23,078 bases of DNA, from contig NZ_JBQCFP010000199.1 of NCBI RefSeq assembly GCF_051958935.1, positions 1-23,078 on the forward strand, written 5' to 3'. The notes beneath the pieces were generated by a model, which was given only the letters and a program-made list of their open reading frames with translations, searched no databases and was not told the origin of the DNA. Shown one piece after another: positions 6,851 to 14,052 of the stretch. Source of the DNA: Dokdonella_A sp051958935 (lineage in GTDB: Bacteria > Pseudomonadota > Gammaproteobacteria > Xanthomonadales > Rhodanobacteraceae). Position 1 is the stretch's first letter, and the number at the start of each line of letters is the position of its first letter. A program made the translations under genes and the position numbers.

Positions 6851-8243
6851 GACGGCCGCGCCGATGGCCGCGCGCGTGCCGGCGTCGCTGCCCTGGCTGC
6901 TCGCCGCGTGCGGCTTCGCGCTCGACCTCGTGCTCGGCTGGCCGGGACAGATGTCGTTCGATCCCGCCTACGCCTGGTGGCAGGCGCGCGGCGGCGAGAT
7001 GACCGACGTCGTGCCGCCGGGGTTCACGCTGGCGTGGCGCACGACGCTCGCGCTGGTCGACGGACCGCAGGCGATGTTCGTGCTGCAGCTGGCGATGTTC
7101 TGGTCCGGTCTCGCCCTGCTCGCGGGCACATGCGCGCGTTCGCGCGCCGCCGCCGTAGCCGCGCTCGCGTTGCCCGCGCTCGCTCCGCTCGTGCTGCTCT
7201 GGCGCATGCACGTGTGGACCGACGTCGCGCTGGCCTGCGCGCTCACCTGCGCGTGCGGCCTCCTCGCCGCCGCGCAGGTTCGCCACTGCCGCGTGCTCGC
7301 CGCATGCGCATTGCCGCTGCTGCTCTACGCCGGCGCGATGCGCCACAACGCGCCGTTCGCGCTGCTGCCGTTCGCGGCCTGGTGCGCCTGGCTCATCGTG
7401 GGTGCGCGCGGCGCGCGCCTCGTCGCCTGCGCGCTGCTCGTGCTCGCCGCGTCGTTCGGCACGAACCGGCTGCTCGCGAGCGCAACGGCGCGACACGTTC
7501 CGCTGTGGCCATCCGCGGCACAGTACGACCTCGCGGCACTCTCGATCGCGACCGGCCGACTGCGACTGCCGCCGTTCATGGTCGGTGCCGGCCTCGACGT
7601 CGACGAACTCGCGGCCGCGTTCCGCATCTGGAGCCCGCTGCCGATGCTGACCGGGACGCCGCACGGCCTGCGTTCGCCGTTCGAGCCACCGCTGTCGGCC
7701 GAGGAACTCGACGCGGTGCGCACCGCATGGATCGATGCGATCCGCGCCCATCCACGCGCCTGGCTCGCGCACCGCGCGCGCGTCGCGGCCGCACTGTTCG
7801 GCACGCATCCAGCGGATTGGCCGATCGACCTCGTTTACGCCGACGGCGAGTACGCCTACCGCGACAATCCGCCGGTCGCCGCGAACGACGGCGCGCTGCA
7901 TCGCGTGCTGGTCCACTGGATCACCGCGCGCATCGCGACGGCGTGGTGCGCAGCGTGGCCGTATCTCGCGCTCGGCCTGCTCGTGCTGCCGCTCGCCTGG
8001 CGAAGGCGCGACGCGCACGGCCGCATCGCGCTCGTCCTGCTCGCGAGCGCGTGGTGCTACGCCGCTCCGCTGCTGGTGCTGGCGAGTTCGGCGGAGACAC
8101 GCTATCTCGCCTGGCCGTGCGTCGCGTCGCTGCTGGCGGTGGCCACGGCGATCGCGGGCATGCGGCCCGCCGGCGGATCGGCGCGAGCCCGTCCGGCCAT
8201 GCTGCTAGACTCGGCGCAAGCAACGATGAGGGATCTGACATGA
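6840..8243 (+). CDS. Polytopic membrane protein, possibly a GT-C-type glycosyltransferase
   Basis: An Ala/Leu-rich inner-membrane protein of about 467 aa. I count seven hydrophobic segments in the first half, a soluble region of about 150 residues, then three more segments. A loop after the first segment contains GWPGQMSFDPAYAW and TDVVPPGFTLAWR. This resembles the acidic first loop and the D-x-x-P-P segment of GT-C and DUF6020-like membrane proteins, which would use a lipid-linked sugar donor. The resemblance is weak and the function is inferred. Starts at 6822, 6840 and 6864 are all possible and none has a strong ribosome-binding site; I took 6840, which overlaps the bioD stop by 11 nt. The gene ends in an ATGA overlap with the next one. 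Confidence 0.7.
   Translation: MPSETAAPMAARVPASLPWLLAACGFALDLVLGWPGQMSFDPAYAWWQARGGEMTDVVPPGFTLAWRTTLALVDGPQAMFVLQLAMFWSGLALLAGTCARSRAAAVAALALPALAPLVLLWRMHVWTDVALACALTCACGLLAAAQVRHCRVLAACALPLLLYAGAMRHNAPFALLPFAAWCAWLIVGARGARLVACALLVLAASFGTNRLLASATARHVPLWPSAAQYDLAALSIATGRLRLPPFMVGAGLDVDELAAAFRIWSPLPMLTGTPHGLRSPFEPPLSAEELDAVRTAWIDAIRAHPRAWLAHRARVAAALFGTHPADWPIDLVYADGEYAYRDNPPVAANDGALHRVLVHWITARIATAWCAAWPYLALGLLVLPLAWRRRDAHGRIALVLLASAWCYAAPLLVLASSAETRYLAWPCVASLLAVATAIAGMRPAGGSARARPAMLLDSAQATMRDLT
8206..8211 (+). promoter_or_regulatory. Candidate internal -10 element
   Basis: TAGACT near the 3' end of the membrane-protein gene lies 28 nt before the start at 8240. It resembles other -10 hexamers in this window (TACACT, TAGAAT). 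No clear -35 is visible. It could give the small downstream gene its own transcript. Confidence 0.28.
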
Positions 8244-8587
8244 CCGTTCAGCGCTACCTGTTCTCGATCGACGACCTGCCCAAGGCCCGCGGCGAATCGC
8301 ACGAGCTGTCGTTCCAGGGCGGATCGGCGGAGAGCTTCGCCGCACTGCTGCAGCAAGCGCTGCGCGAGCCGTCGCTGTGGCAGCGCTGGAAATCGATGCA
8401 GCCCGATCCCGACGCGGTCGACCCCGCGCTCGGCGCGAACGACCCGGCAGCGACGGTCGAGGCGCACCAGTCCGACGTGCACGTCAGCGTCGACGTGCGC
8501 AGTTCGCTGCCGCACGCGGTGATCAAGCACCGCATGACCCTGCTGATCGGCAAGCACTGGACCCTGCGCGACGTCAGCGCGGCCTGA
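8240..8587 (+). CDS. Small conserved-looking protein of unknown function
   Basis: A 115-aa soluble protein that I cannot place in a family. It begins MTVQRYLFSIDDLPKA, has no signal peptide or membrane segment, contains an acidic Asp/Pro-rich middle (QPDPDAVDPALGANDP), and ends in a basic, strand-like segment (KHRMTLLIGKHWTLRDV). Coding is supported by a good GAGGGA ribosome-binding site 6 nt upstream, the ATGA overlap with the preceding gene, and codon use like its neighbours. There are no cysteines and no obvious catalytic or metal-binding cluster. It is the last gene of the bioD transcription direction, and a perfect 10-bp inverted repeat follows at 8636. Confidence 0.72.
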   Translation: MTVQRYLFSIDDLPKARGESHELSFQGGSAESFAALLQQALREPSLWQRWKSMQPDPDAVDPALGANDPAATVEAHQSDVHVSVDVRSSLPHAVIKHRMTLLIGKHWTLRDVSAA

Positions 8588-8749
8588 GGCGCGAAGCGAC
8601 CCAGTCACGATCGACCGGAGCATCGGAGCGCGAGATGCGCCTGCGCGCGGACGCAGGCGCAGGCGGACCCGTGTGCCGGCGTGGCCTGCGTGCGCAGCCG
8701 CTGGTGCGCGACACGCTGCGCGCCGACCTCTGCCGCTGAACGGCTGCGC
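8588..8749. other. Convergent intergenic spacer
   Basis: This 162-bp gap between convergent genes holds the inverted repeat at 8636-8661. A frame of about 35 codons starting at 8635 ends at 8739, but it overlaps that repeat, is Arg/Ala-rich and looks spurious. I see nothing else. Confidence 0.4.
8636..8661. terminator. Inverted repeat between convergent genes
   Basis: A perfect 10-bp stem, TGCGCCTGCG and CGCAGGCGCA, encloses a 6-nt loop CGCGGA. It lies about 50 nt after the small unknown gene and 89 nt beyond the stop of gshA, so it can serve both strands. No T-run follows on either side. Confidence 0.5.
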
Positions 8750-10141
8750 TCAATAGGCGAACTCGCGGAACACGCGGTCGATGTCGCCTTGCCACTCGCC
8801 GTGGAACAGCTCGAGCTTGCGCTCGGCCGGCGTCTGGCCGGCATCGACGATCTGCGCGAGGATGTCGAGGAACATCGACTCGTCGGCACCGTGGCGATTG
8901 GTGCGTGCGCGCCGCGCGAGGCCCTGCGCGGAAATCTTCAGCGCTTCGGCAGCGAGTTCGCGCACCGTGGCGCGCGTGCGGCCGAGGCGCGCGGGGAGCT
9001 TGAGCGCATGTCGCGGCACGCCGTCGCGCAGCGCATGGCGTTCCTCGCGCGTGAAGTCCCTGACCAGATCCCACGCCGCATCGAGCGCACCCTGGTCGTA
9101 CAGCAGGCCGACCCAGAACGCGGGCAGCGCACACAGGCGGTTCCATGGGCCGCCGTCGGCGCCGCGCATCTCGAGGTACTTCTTGAGGCGCACTTCGGGG
9201 AACGCGGTGGTCGTGTGGTCGGCCCAGTCTCGCAGGGTCGCGCGCGCGCCGGGCAGGTCGTCGAGTTCGCCGGCGAGGAACTTGCGAAAGCTCCTGCCGG
9301 CGAGATCGACGTACTGCTTCGTGCCGTCGGGGCCGTCGCGGTAGCTGAAGTACATCGGCACGTCGAGCAGGTAGTCGACGTAGCGTTCGTAGCCGAAACC
9401 GTCCTCGAACACGAAGTCGAGCATGCCGGTGCGGTCGGGATCGGTGTCGGTCCAGATATGCGAGCGGTAGCTCAGGTAGCCGTTCGGCTTGCCTTCGGTG
9501 AACGGCGAGTCGGCGAACAGCGCGGTCGCGACGGGCTGCAGCGCGAGCGCGACGCGGAACTTCTTCACCATGTCCGCTTCGCTCGAATAATCGAGATTGA
9601 CCTGCACCGTGCAGGTGCGCGTCATCATGTCGAGGCCGAGCGATCCCACCTTGGGCATGTACTCGCGCATGATCTTGTAGCGGCCCTTCGGCATCCACGG
9701 CATCTCGTCGCGACGCCATTTCGGCTGGAATCCCATGCCGAGGAAGCCGATGCGCAGGTCGTCGGCGACCGCCTTCACTTCCTGCAGGTGGCAGGCGACC
9801 TCGCAGCAGGTGTCGTGGATCGTCTCGAGCGGCGCGCCGGAGAGCTCGAGCTGGCCCGCGGGTTCGAGCGTGACCGAGGCGTCGTCTCGCAGCAGCGCGA
9901 TCAGCTGGCCGTTCTCCTCGACGCGCTGCCAGCCGAAACGCGTCATGCCTTCCAGCAGCACGCCGATGCCGCGCTCGCCTTCGAAGGTCGGCGGGCGCAG
10001 GTCGTCGAGGCGGAAGCCGAACTTCTCGTGCTCGGTGCCGATGCGCCACGCCGACGCCGGCTTCTCGCCTTCGGCGAGGTAGCCGACGAGCTGGTCGCGG
10101 CCGCGGATCGGTTCGTCCTTGACGCTGCTCGGGCCGGACAT
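8750..10141 (-). CDS. gshA: Glutamate-cysteine ligase, plant-type (GCS2 family)
   Basis: Forms gamma-glutamylcysteine, the first step of glutathione synthesis, in the cytosol. The 463-aa protein is of the plant/alphaproteobacterial/xanthomonad class, not the E. coli GshA class. Landmarks are GTEHEKFGF near residue 36, the DDASVTLEPAGQLELSG block, GMGFQPKW, MTRTCTVQVNLDYSSE, the YLSYRSHIWTDTDPDRTGML region, and GRSFRKFL. The ATG at 10141 has GAGGT 6 nt upstream, which fixes the start. gshB is not in the window. Although engB lies upstream on the same strand, an intrinsic terminator (10191-10231) separates them, so gshA probably has its own promoter in the remaining gap of about 50 nt. Confidence 0.95.
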   Translation of the reverse strand: MSGPSSVKDEPIRGRDQLVGYLAEGEKPASAWRIGTEHEKFGFRLDDLRPPTFEGERGIGVLLEGMTRFGWQRVEENGQLIALLRDDASVTLEPAGQLELSGAPLETIHDTCCEVACHLQEVKAVADDLRIGFLGMGFQPKWRRDEMPWMPKGRYKIMREYMPKVGSLGLDMMTRTCTVQVNLDYSSEADMVKKFRVALALQPVATALFADSPFTEGKPNGYLSYRSHIWTDTDPDRTGMLDFVFEDGFGYERYVDYLLDVPMYFSYRDGPDGTKQYVDLAGRSFRKFLAGELDDLPGARATLRDWADHTTTAFPEVRLKKYLEMRGADGGPWNRLCALPAFWVGLLYDQGALDAAWDLVRDFTREERHALRDGVPRHALKLPARLGRTRATVRELAAEALKISAQGLARRARTNRHGADESMFLDILAQIVDAGQTPAERKLELFHGEWQGDIDRVFREFAY

Positions 10142-10190
10142 CGGTCTACCTCGCTGGGGGTGGTCGGCGGAAATGGGGATGGGCGATGCG

Positions 10191-10231
10191 AACAAAAGCC
10201 CCGCGCCGCGCGCCCCCGGCGCGACGCGGGC
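10191..10231 (-). terminator. Intrinsic terminator of engB
   Basis: On the minus strand a GC-rich hairpin (10198-10231; stem blocks of 4, 3 and 5 bp with one bulge, one mismatch and a 7-nt loop) is followed at once by TTTTGTT (rc of 10191-10197). It begins 12 nt after the engB stop. This is the clearest rho-independent terminator in the window. Confidence 0.7.
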
Positions 10232-10242
10232 ACGCCCTGCCG

Positions 10243-10851
10243 TCAGAGCTCGAGCCAGCCTGCGACGAGTGCGCGCGCCTCGTCGAGGCCGGTCTTGGCG
10301 TGCGACGAAAAGAGCTGTGCGGTCGCCTGCGGCGCGAACGCGGCCATGTCCTTGCGCACCGCGGCGAGCGTGCGCAGGCCTTCGCTGCGCGACAGCTTGT
10401 CGGCCTTGGTCAGTAGGCAATGGCAGGCGCGGCCACTCGCCGCGCCGAACTCGAGCATGTGGCAGTCGAATTCCTTGAGCGGGTGGCGCGCATCCATGAC
10501 GAGCACGAGGCCCTTGAGCGACGCGCGATTGCGCAGGTAGCTGTCGATCACGCCGCGCCAGTGCAGTCGCATCGCCTCGGGCACCTTCGCATAGCCGTAG
10601 CCGGGCAGGTCGACGAGGCGCCGCGCGGGATCGCCGACCGGGAATACATTGAGCAACTGGGTGCGACCGGGCGTCTTGGAGGTGCGCGCAAGCCCCTGCT
10701 GGTCGCAGATCGCGTTGAGCGCGCTCGACTTGCCCGCGTTCGAACGCCCGGCGAATGCGACCTCGGCGCCGCTGTCCGCAGGCAGTTGGTCGAGGCGGTT
10801 CGCGCTGACGAGGAACTGCGCCTTGCGAAAGGGGTTGGTCTTGGCGGTCAC
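10243..10851 (-). CDS. engB: Ribosome biogenesis GTP-binding protein EngB/YsxC
   Basis: Essential TrmE-Era-EngA-EngB-class GTPase for late 50S subunit assembly, 202 aa. All G motifs are present in order: G1 GRSNAGKSS, G2 TPGRTQ, G3 DLPGYGYAK, G4 TKAD and G5 SSHAKTG, with the family spacing. No ATG precedes the domain. The GTG at 10851 (then TAKTNPF) fits the usual N-terminus and has AAGG 5 nt upstream; a GTG at 10872 is the alternative and lacks any Shine-Dalgarno. It is divergent from cytochrome c4, the same neighbourhood as in pseudomonads and xanthomonads. A strong terminator follows. Confidence 0.95.
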   Translation of the reverse strand: MTAKTNPFRKAQFLVSANRLDQLPADSGAEVAFAGRSNAGKSSALNAICDQQGLARTSKTPGRTQLLNVFPVGDPARRLVDLPGYGYAKVPEAMRLHWRGVIDSYLRNRASLKGLVLVMDARHPLKEFDCHMLEFGAASGRACHCLLTKADKLSRSEGLRTLAAVRKDMAAFAPQATAQLFSSHAKTGLDEARALVAGWLEL

Positions 10852-10918
10852 GTCGGCCTTTGGCGGATGCACGGCGGTCGGTATTCGCGTCGGCGCCGGC
10901 GTGCCGCGTCGCGATGGT

Positions 10919-10947
10919 TTGACCGCCTTCGGGGTCGCGGGGATAAT
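10919..10947 (+). promoter_or_regulatory. Sigma-70 promoter of cytochrome c4 and the dsbA cluster
   Basis: TTGACC (10919-10924; five of six to TTGACA) and GATAAT (10942-10947; five of six to TATAAT) are separated by exactly 17 bp. This is the best promoter match in the window. The start site would fall near 10954, giving a leader of about 75 nt. The -10 lies within an inverted repeat, CGCGG-N8-CCGCG (10936-10953), that could be an operator. Confidence 0.62.
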
Positions 10948-11028
10948 TCCGCGGTTTTCGCCCGCGTCGCCGATCCGGCGCGTGCCAGGCGGGTTCGCGG
11001 TCATCCCACGGGTTTGCGGAGTGAGTGT

Positions 11029-11748
11029 ATGAGCTTTCGGCGCGTCTTTGTTCAGTCCCTGCTCGCCGTGACGGCGCTGGCCGCCTGCGCGGCACAGGCG
11101 CAGACCGCGCCGAGCGAACCGGCTGCCGCTGCCGCGCCCGAAGCCGCCCCGGCGCACGCCGGGCCGATCCTCGGCGACGCCAAGGCCGGCGAATCGAAGG
11201 CGGCCGCATGCGGCGCCTGCCACGGCATCGACGGCAACCCGACCGACAAGCAATACCCCAAGCTCGCCGGCCAGAATGAGGCCTACATCGCGCGTCAACT
11301 CGCGCTGTTCAAGAGCCAGAAGCGCCAGAACCCGATCATGTTCGGCTTCGCCGCGCCGCTGAGCGAGCAGGACATGCACGACGTCGGCGCCTACTTCGCG
11401 GGCAAGTCCGCGCTGCCCGGCGTCGCCGACGATGCGCTGGTCGCGCGCGGCCAGGCGCTCTATCGCGCCGGCGACTCCAAGCTCGGCGTGCCGGCCTGCA
11501 TGGCCTGCCACGGCCCGGACGGGCGCGGCATGGCGGGCGCGGGCTACCCGCAGCTGGGCGGCCAGTGGACCGACTACGTCGCCACCAAGCTCAAGGACTG
11601 GAAGGCCGGCACGACCTGGGGCGACGACGCGAATGCGAAGGTGATGCCCGCGATCGCGCAGAAGCTCACCGAGGCCGACATCACCGCGGTGTCGTCCTAT
11701 ATCGAGGGCCTGCACACGGCCACGGGAACCCGCGCCGCCGGCCAGTGA
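11029..11748 (+). CDS. Cytochrome c4, dihaem periplasmic electron carrier
   Basis: A 239-aa two-domain c-type cytochrome expected to pass electrons to terminal oxidases. Haem-binding CGACH is at residues 61-65 and CMACH at 157-161, with the c4 landmarks YPKLAGQNEAYIARQL and YPQLGGQWTDYVATKL. Methionines in NPIMFGFAAPL and AKVMPAIA are likely sixth ligands. The signal sequence ends LLAVTALAAC-AAQA. LAAC (residues 17-20) fits a lipobox, so the protein may be a lipoprotein rather than cut after AQA by signal peptidase I. An Ala/Pro-rich linker follows (about 26-45). GGAG lies 7 nt before ATG. It is first in a plus-strand run with three dsbA genes, a placement known from pseudomonads and xanthomonads. 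Confidence 0.95.
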   Translation: MSFRRVFVQSLLAVTALAACAAQAQTAPSEPAAAAAPEAAPAHAGPILGDAKAGESKAAACGACHGIDGNPTDKQYPKLAGQNEAYIARQLALFKSQKRQNPIMFGFAAPLSEQDMHDVGAYFAGKSALPGVADDALVARGQALYRAGDSKLGVPACMACHGPDGRGMAGAGYPQLGGQWTDYVATKLKDWKAGTTWGDDANAKVMPAIAQKLTEADITAVSSYIEGLHTATGTRAAGQ

Positions 11749-11860
11749 TCCAAGCGGCGCGCGACGGATTGCAGTCGCATTCAGCGGCCCGCGTCGAGAC
11801 TCGCGCCGCAGCCGTGCGGCGCCCCGGCCGCCCATCGTTCCACGCTCCAGGAGATCCTCG

Positions 11861-12550
11861 ATGTTGAAGGGCCTGTTCCAGACCGTATCCGCGTCCGCCC
11901 TGCTGCTCGGCCTCGCCTTCGCCACCGCCGCGCATGCGGACGACGCGTTCGTCGCGGGCACGCATTACTTCGCGATCGAGCCGCCGCAGCCGGCGCCGGC
12001 CGACAAGGTCGAGGTGGTCGAGGTGTTCTCCTATGCCTGCCCCGCCTGCAACATGTTCGAGCCGACGATGCAGAAGCTCAAGGCGGCGCTGCCGGCGAAC
12101 GCGGAGCTCGTCTACCTGCCCGCCTCGTTCCGTCCCGACGAGGACTGGCCGGTGTTCCAGCGCGCGTTCTACACGGCGCAGGCGCTCGGCGTGATCGACA
12201 AGACGCACGAAGCGACGTTCGGCCTCGTCTGGAAGGACGACGGCACGCTGCGCATCAGCGACGCGAAGACGCACAGGCCCAAGGATCCGATGCCGACGAT
12301 CGAAGACGTCGCCAAGGCATACGGCACGTTCGGCGTGAAGGCCGACGAGTTCGTCGCGACCGCCAATTCGTTCGCCGTCAACACGAAGATGAAGCGCGCC
12401 GATGCGATGCTGAAGGCGTACGGCGTCGATTCGACGCCGACGCTCGTCGTCAACGGCAAGTACCGGCTGACCGTCGCGAGCGCCGGCGGAGTCGACAAGG
12501 TCATTCCTCTCGTCAAGTTCCTGATCGAGAAGGAAGGCGCGACCAAGTAG
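11861..12550 (+). CDS. dsbA: DsbA-family thiol:disulfide oxidoreductase, paralogue 1 (CPAC)
   Basis: A 229-aa periplasmic thioredoxin-fold protein with an inserted helical domain, expected to introduce disulfides into exported proteins. The signal peptide is cut after A-H-A (about residue 26). The active site CPAC is at 60-63 in EVFSYACPACNMF, and the cis-proline loop is STPTLVV. It differs from its two neighbours in CPAC instead of CPHC and in a helical-domain insertion of about 13 residues (KDDGTLRISDAKTHRPKDP). The residues between the cysteines tune redox potential in this family, so a different substrate set is plausible. AGGAG lies 7 nt before ATG. It follows cytochrome c4 by 112 nt; a separate promoter there is possible but not clear. 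Confidence 0.93.
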   Translation: MLKGLFQTVSASALLLGLAFATAAHADDAFVAGTHYFAIEPPQPAPADKVEVVEVFSYACPACNMFEPTMQKLKAALPANAELVYLPASFRPDEDWPVFQRAFYTAQALGVIDKTHEATFGLVWKDDGTLRISDAKTHRPKDPMPTIEDVAKAYGTFGVKADEFVATANSFAVNTKMKRADAMLKAYGVDSTPTLVVNGKYRLTVASAGGVDKVIPLVKFLIEKEGATK

Positions 12551-12578
12551 CCCTGCCGTTCGCCACGAGGAGAACCCG

Positions 12579-13229
12579 ATGTTGAAGCGCAGTCTGATCC
12601 TGGTCGCCGGCCTGTTCTGCGCGGTGCTCGTCCACGCGGCCGGCGAACCCGCGACCACCTGGGAAGCGGGTACGGCCTGGCAGCCGATCGATCCGCCCGT
12701 ACCGACCAGCACCGGCGAAAAGATCGAGGTGCTGGAGGTGTTCTCGTACGCGTGCCCGCACTGCGCGCACTTCCAGCCGTACGCGGACAAGCTCAAGGCC
12801 GCCCTGCCGAAAACCGCCGAGTTCGTGCTGATGCCGGCCGACTTCCAGCCGCGCTGGGTCGCGTTCGCGCGCGGCTTCTACGTCGCCAAGGACCTCGGCC
12901 TCGTCGACAAGACCCACCAGGCGCTGTTCGACGCGATCTACCGCGACCGCCGTCCGCTCAACTCGCTCGACGACATCGCCGGTTTCTACGCCGGGTTCGG
13001 TGCGGACAAGGAGAGCTTCGTCTCGACCATGCAGTCGTTCGTGATCGACGGCCGCATCGCGAAGATCCGCGAGATGGAAGCGAAGTACGGCATCGACCAG
13101 ACGCCGACCCTGGTCGTCGCCGGCAAGTACCGCGTCGTCGCGAACCCGGACAAGGGCATCGGTTTCGACCAGATGGTCGACATCGCGCTGTACCTCGTGA
13201 AGCGCGAATCCGCGGCGAAGAAGCATTGA
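12579..13229 (+). CDS. dsbA: DsbA-family thiol:disulfide oxidoreductase, paralogue 2 (CPHC)
   Basis: A 216-aa periplasmic disulfide oxidoreductase, second of three in tandem. The signal peptide is short (about 20 residues, ending V-H-A-A). The classical DsbA active site CPHC is at residues 59-62 in EVFSYACPHCAHFQPY, with the cis-proline loop QTPTLVV. The active-site context is identical to paralogue 3 over about 15 residues, and TWEAGTAWQPIDPP resembles NWEAGKHYFLIDPP there, so these two are the closer pair. GAGGAG lies upstream of the ATG. The gap to paralogue 1 is 28 nt, consistent with one transcript. Confidence 0.94.
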   Translation: MLKRSLILVAGLFCAVLVHAAGEPATTWEAGTAWQPIDPPVPTSTGEKIEVLEVFSYACPHCAHFQPYADKLKAALPKTAEFVLMPADFQPRWVAFARGFYVAKDLGLVDKTHQALFDAIYRDRRPLNSLDDIAGFYAGFGADKESFVSTMQSFVIDGRIAKIREMEAKYGIDQTPTLVVAGKYRVVANPDKGIGFDQMVDIALYLVKRESAAKKH

Positions 13230-13281
13230 TCCCCACGCCGGCCCCCCACGCATTTTCCATCGTCGCGAAGGACACATCGCC

Positions 13282-13962
13282 ATGCTGAAACACCTGGGCT
13301 TCCTGCTCGCCGGCCTGCTGCTTGCGTCGACCGCGACCGCGGACGAACCCGTCGCCGCGACCCCATCGAACTGGGAGGCCGGCAAGCACTACTTCCTGAT
13401 CGACCCGCCGCAGGCGACCGCGAACGGCGACAAGGTCGAGGTGATCGAAGTGTTCTCGTACGCGTGCCCGCACTGCGCGCACTTCCAGCCGTACGCCGAG
13501 CAGATCAAGCAGTCGCTGCCCGACTACGCCGCGTTCGGCTACATGCCGGCGATTTTCAATGCGCAGTGGGAGCCGTACGCGCGCGCGTTCTACGCGGCGC
13601 AGTCGCTCGGCGTGCTCGAGCAGACACACCAGGCGCTGTTCGACGCGCTGCACCGCGACCACGTGCCGCTGCGCACGATCGACGATCTCGCCGGATTCTA
13701 CGCCGGCCACGGCGTCGACAAGGCGAAGTTCCTCTCCTCGGCGGCGTCGTTCGAGGTCGAGAGCAAGCTGCAGCACGCATCGGAGATCGTGCGTGGCGCC
13801 GGCGTCGATGGCACGCCGAGCATCCTCGTCGGCGGCAAGTACCGCCTGTCGGGACAGTCGGCGGGTGGCTACCCGCAGATGGTCGAGCTGGTCAATTTCC
13901 TCGTGAAGAAGGAACACGACGAGCATGCGAAGCCGGCCAAGGCCGCCACGAAGAAGAAGTAA
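13282..13962 (+). CDS. dsbA: DsbA-family thiol:disulfide oxidoreductase, paralogue 3 (CPHC)
   Basis: A 226-aa periplasmic disulfide oxidoreductase, third of the tandem set. The signal peptide ends T-A-T-A (about residue 20). CPHC is at 62-65 and the cis-proline loop is GTPSILVGGKYRL. The C-terminus carries a Lys/Ala-rich extension (HAKPAKAATKKK) that the other two lack; such a tail may bind anionic envelope components, but this is speculation. GAAGGA lies 9 nt before the ATG. The 52-nt gap from paralogue 2 has no obvious terminator. The membrane partner DsbB is not in the window. Confidence 0.94.
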   Translation: MLKHLGFLLAGLLLASTATADEPVAATPSNWEAGKHYFLIDPPQATANGDKVEVIEVFSYACPHCAHFQPYAEQIKQSLPDYAAFGYMPAIFNAQWEPYARAFYAAQSLGVLEQTHQALFDALHRDHVPLRTIDDLAGFYAGHGVDKAKFLSSAASFEVESKLQHASEIVRGAGVDGTPSILVGGKYRLSGQSAGGYPQMVELVNFLVKKEHDEHAKPAKAATKKK

Positions 13963-14017
13963 CGTCGTGCATCGATCGCGGCCGTTGCGCGCGCCGGCCG
14001 CGCGCCGCGCGCGGTGC

Positions 14018-14046
14018 TTGCCGCTGCCGCGCACGGTGGTTAGCCT
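14018..14046 (+). promoter_or_regulatory. Candidate promoter giving a leaderless message
   Basis: TTGCCG (14018-14023) and TAGCCT (14041-14046) are spaced 17 bp apart. The -10 ends only 6 nt before the ATG at 14053, so transcription would start at or next to the start codon. No Shine-Dalgarno precedes this ATG. Confidence 0.5.
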
Positions 14047-14052
14047 CGCGCC

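Noticed and set aside
8635..8739. Possible 34-codon small protein between convergent genes
   Set aside because: It overlaps a perfect 10-bp inverted repeat and its composition is that of random GC-rich DNA.
10936..10965. Hairpin followed by GTTTTC in the cyc4 leader, as an attenuator
   Set aside because: The stem is only 5 bp and overlaps the promoter -10, upstream of the expected transcript start, so it could not act as an RNA terminator.
11861..13962. Assembly duplication as the cause of three dsbA genes
   Set aside because: The three genes differ throughout in protein sequence, length, signal peptide and spacing, so they are genuine diverged paralogues.
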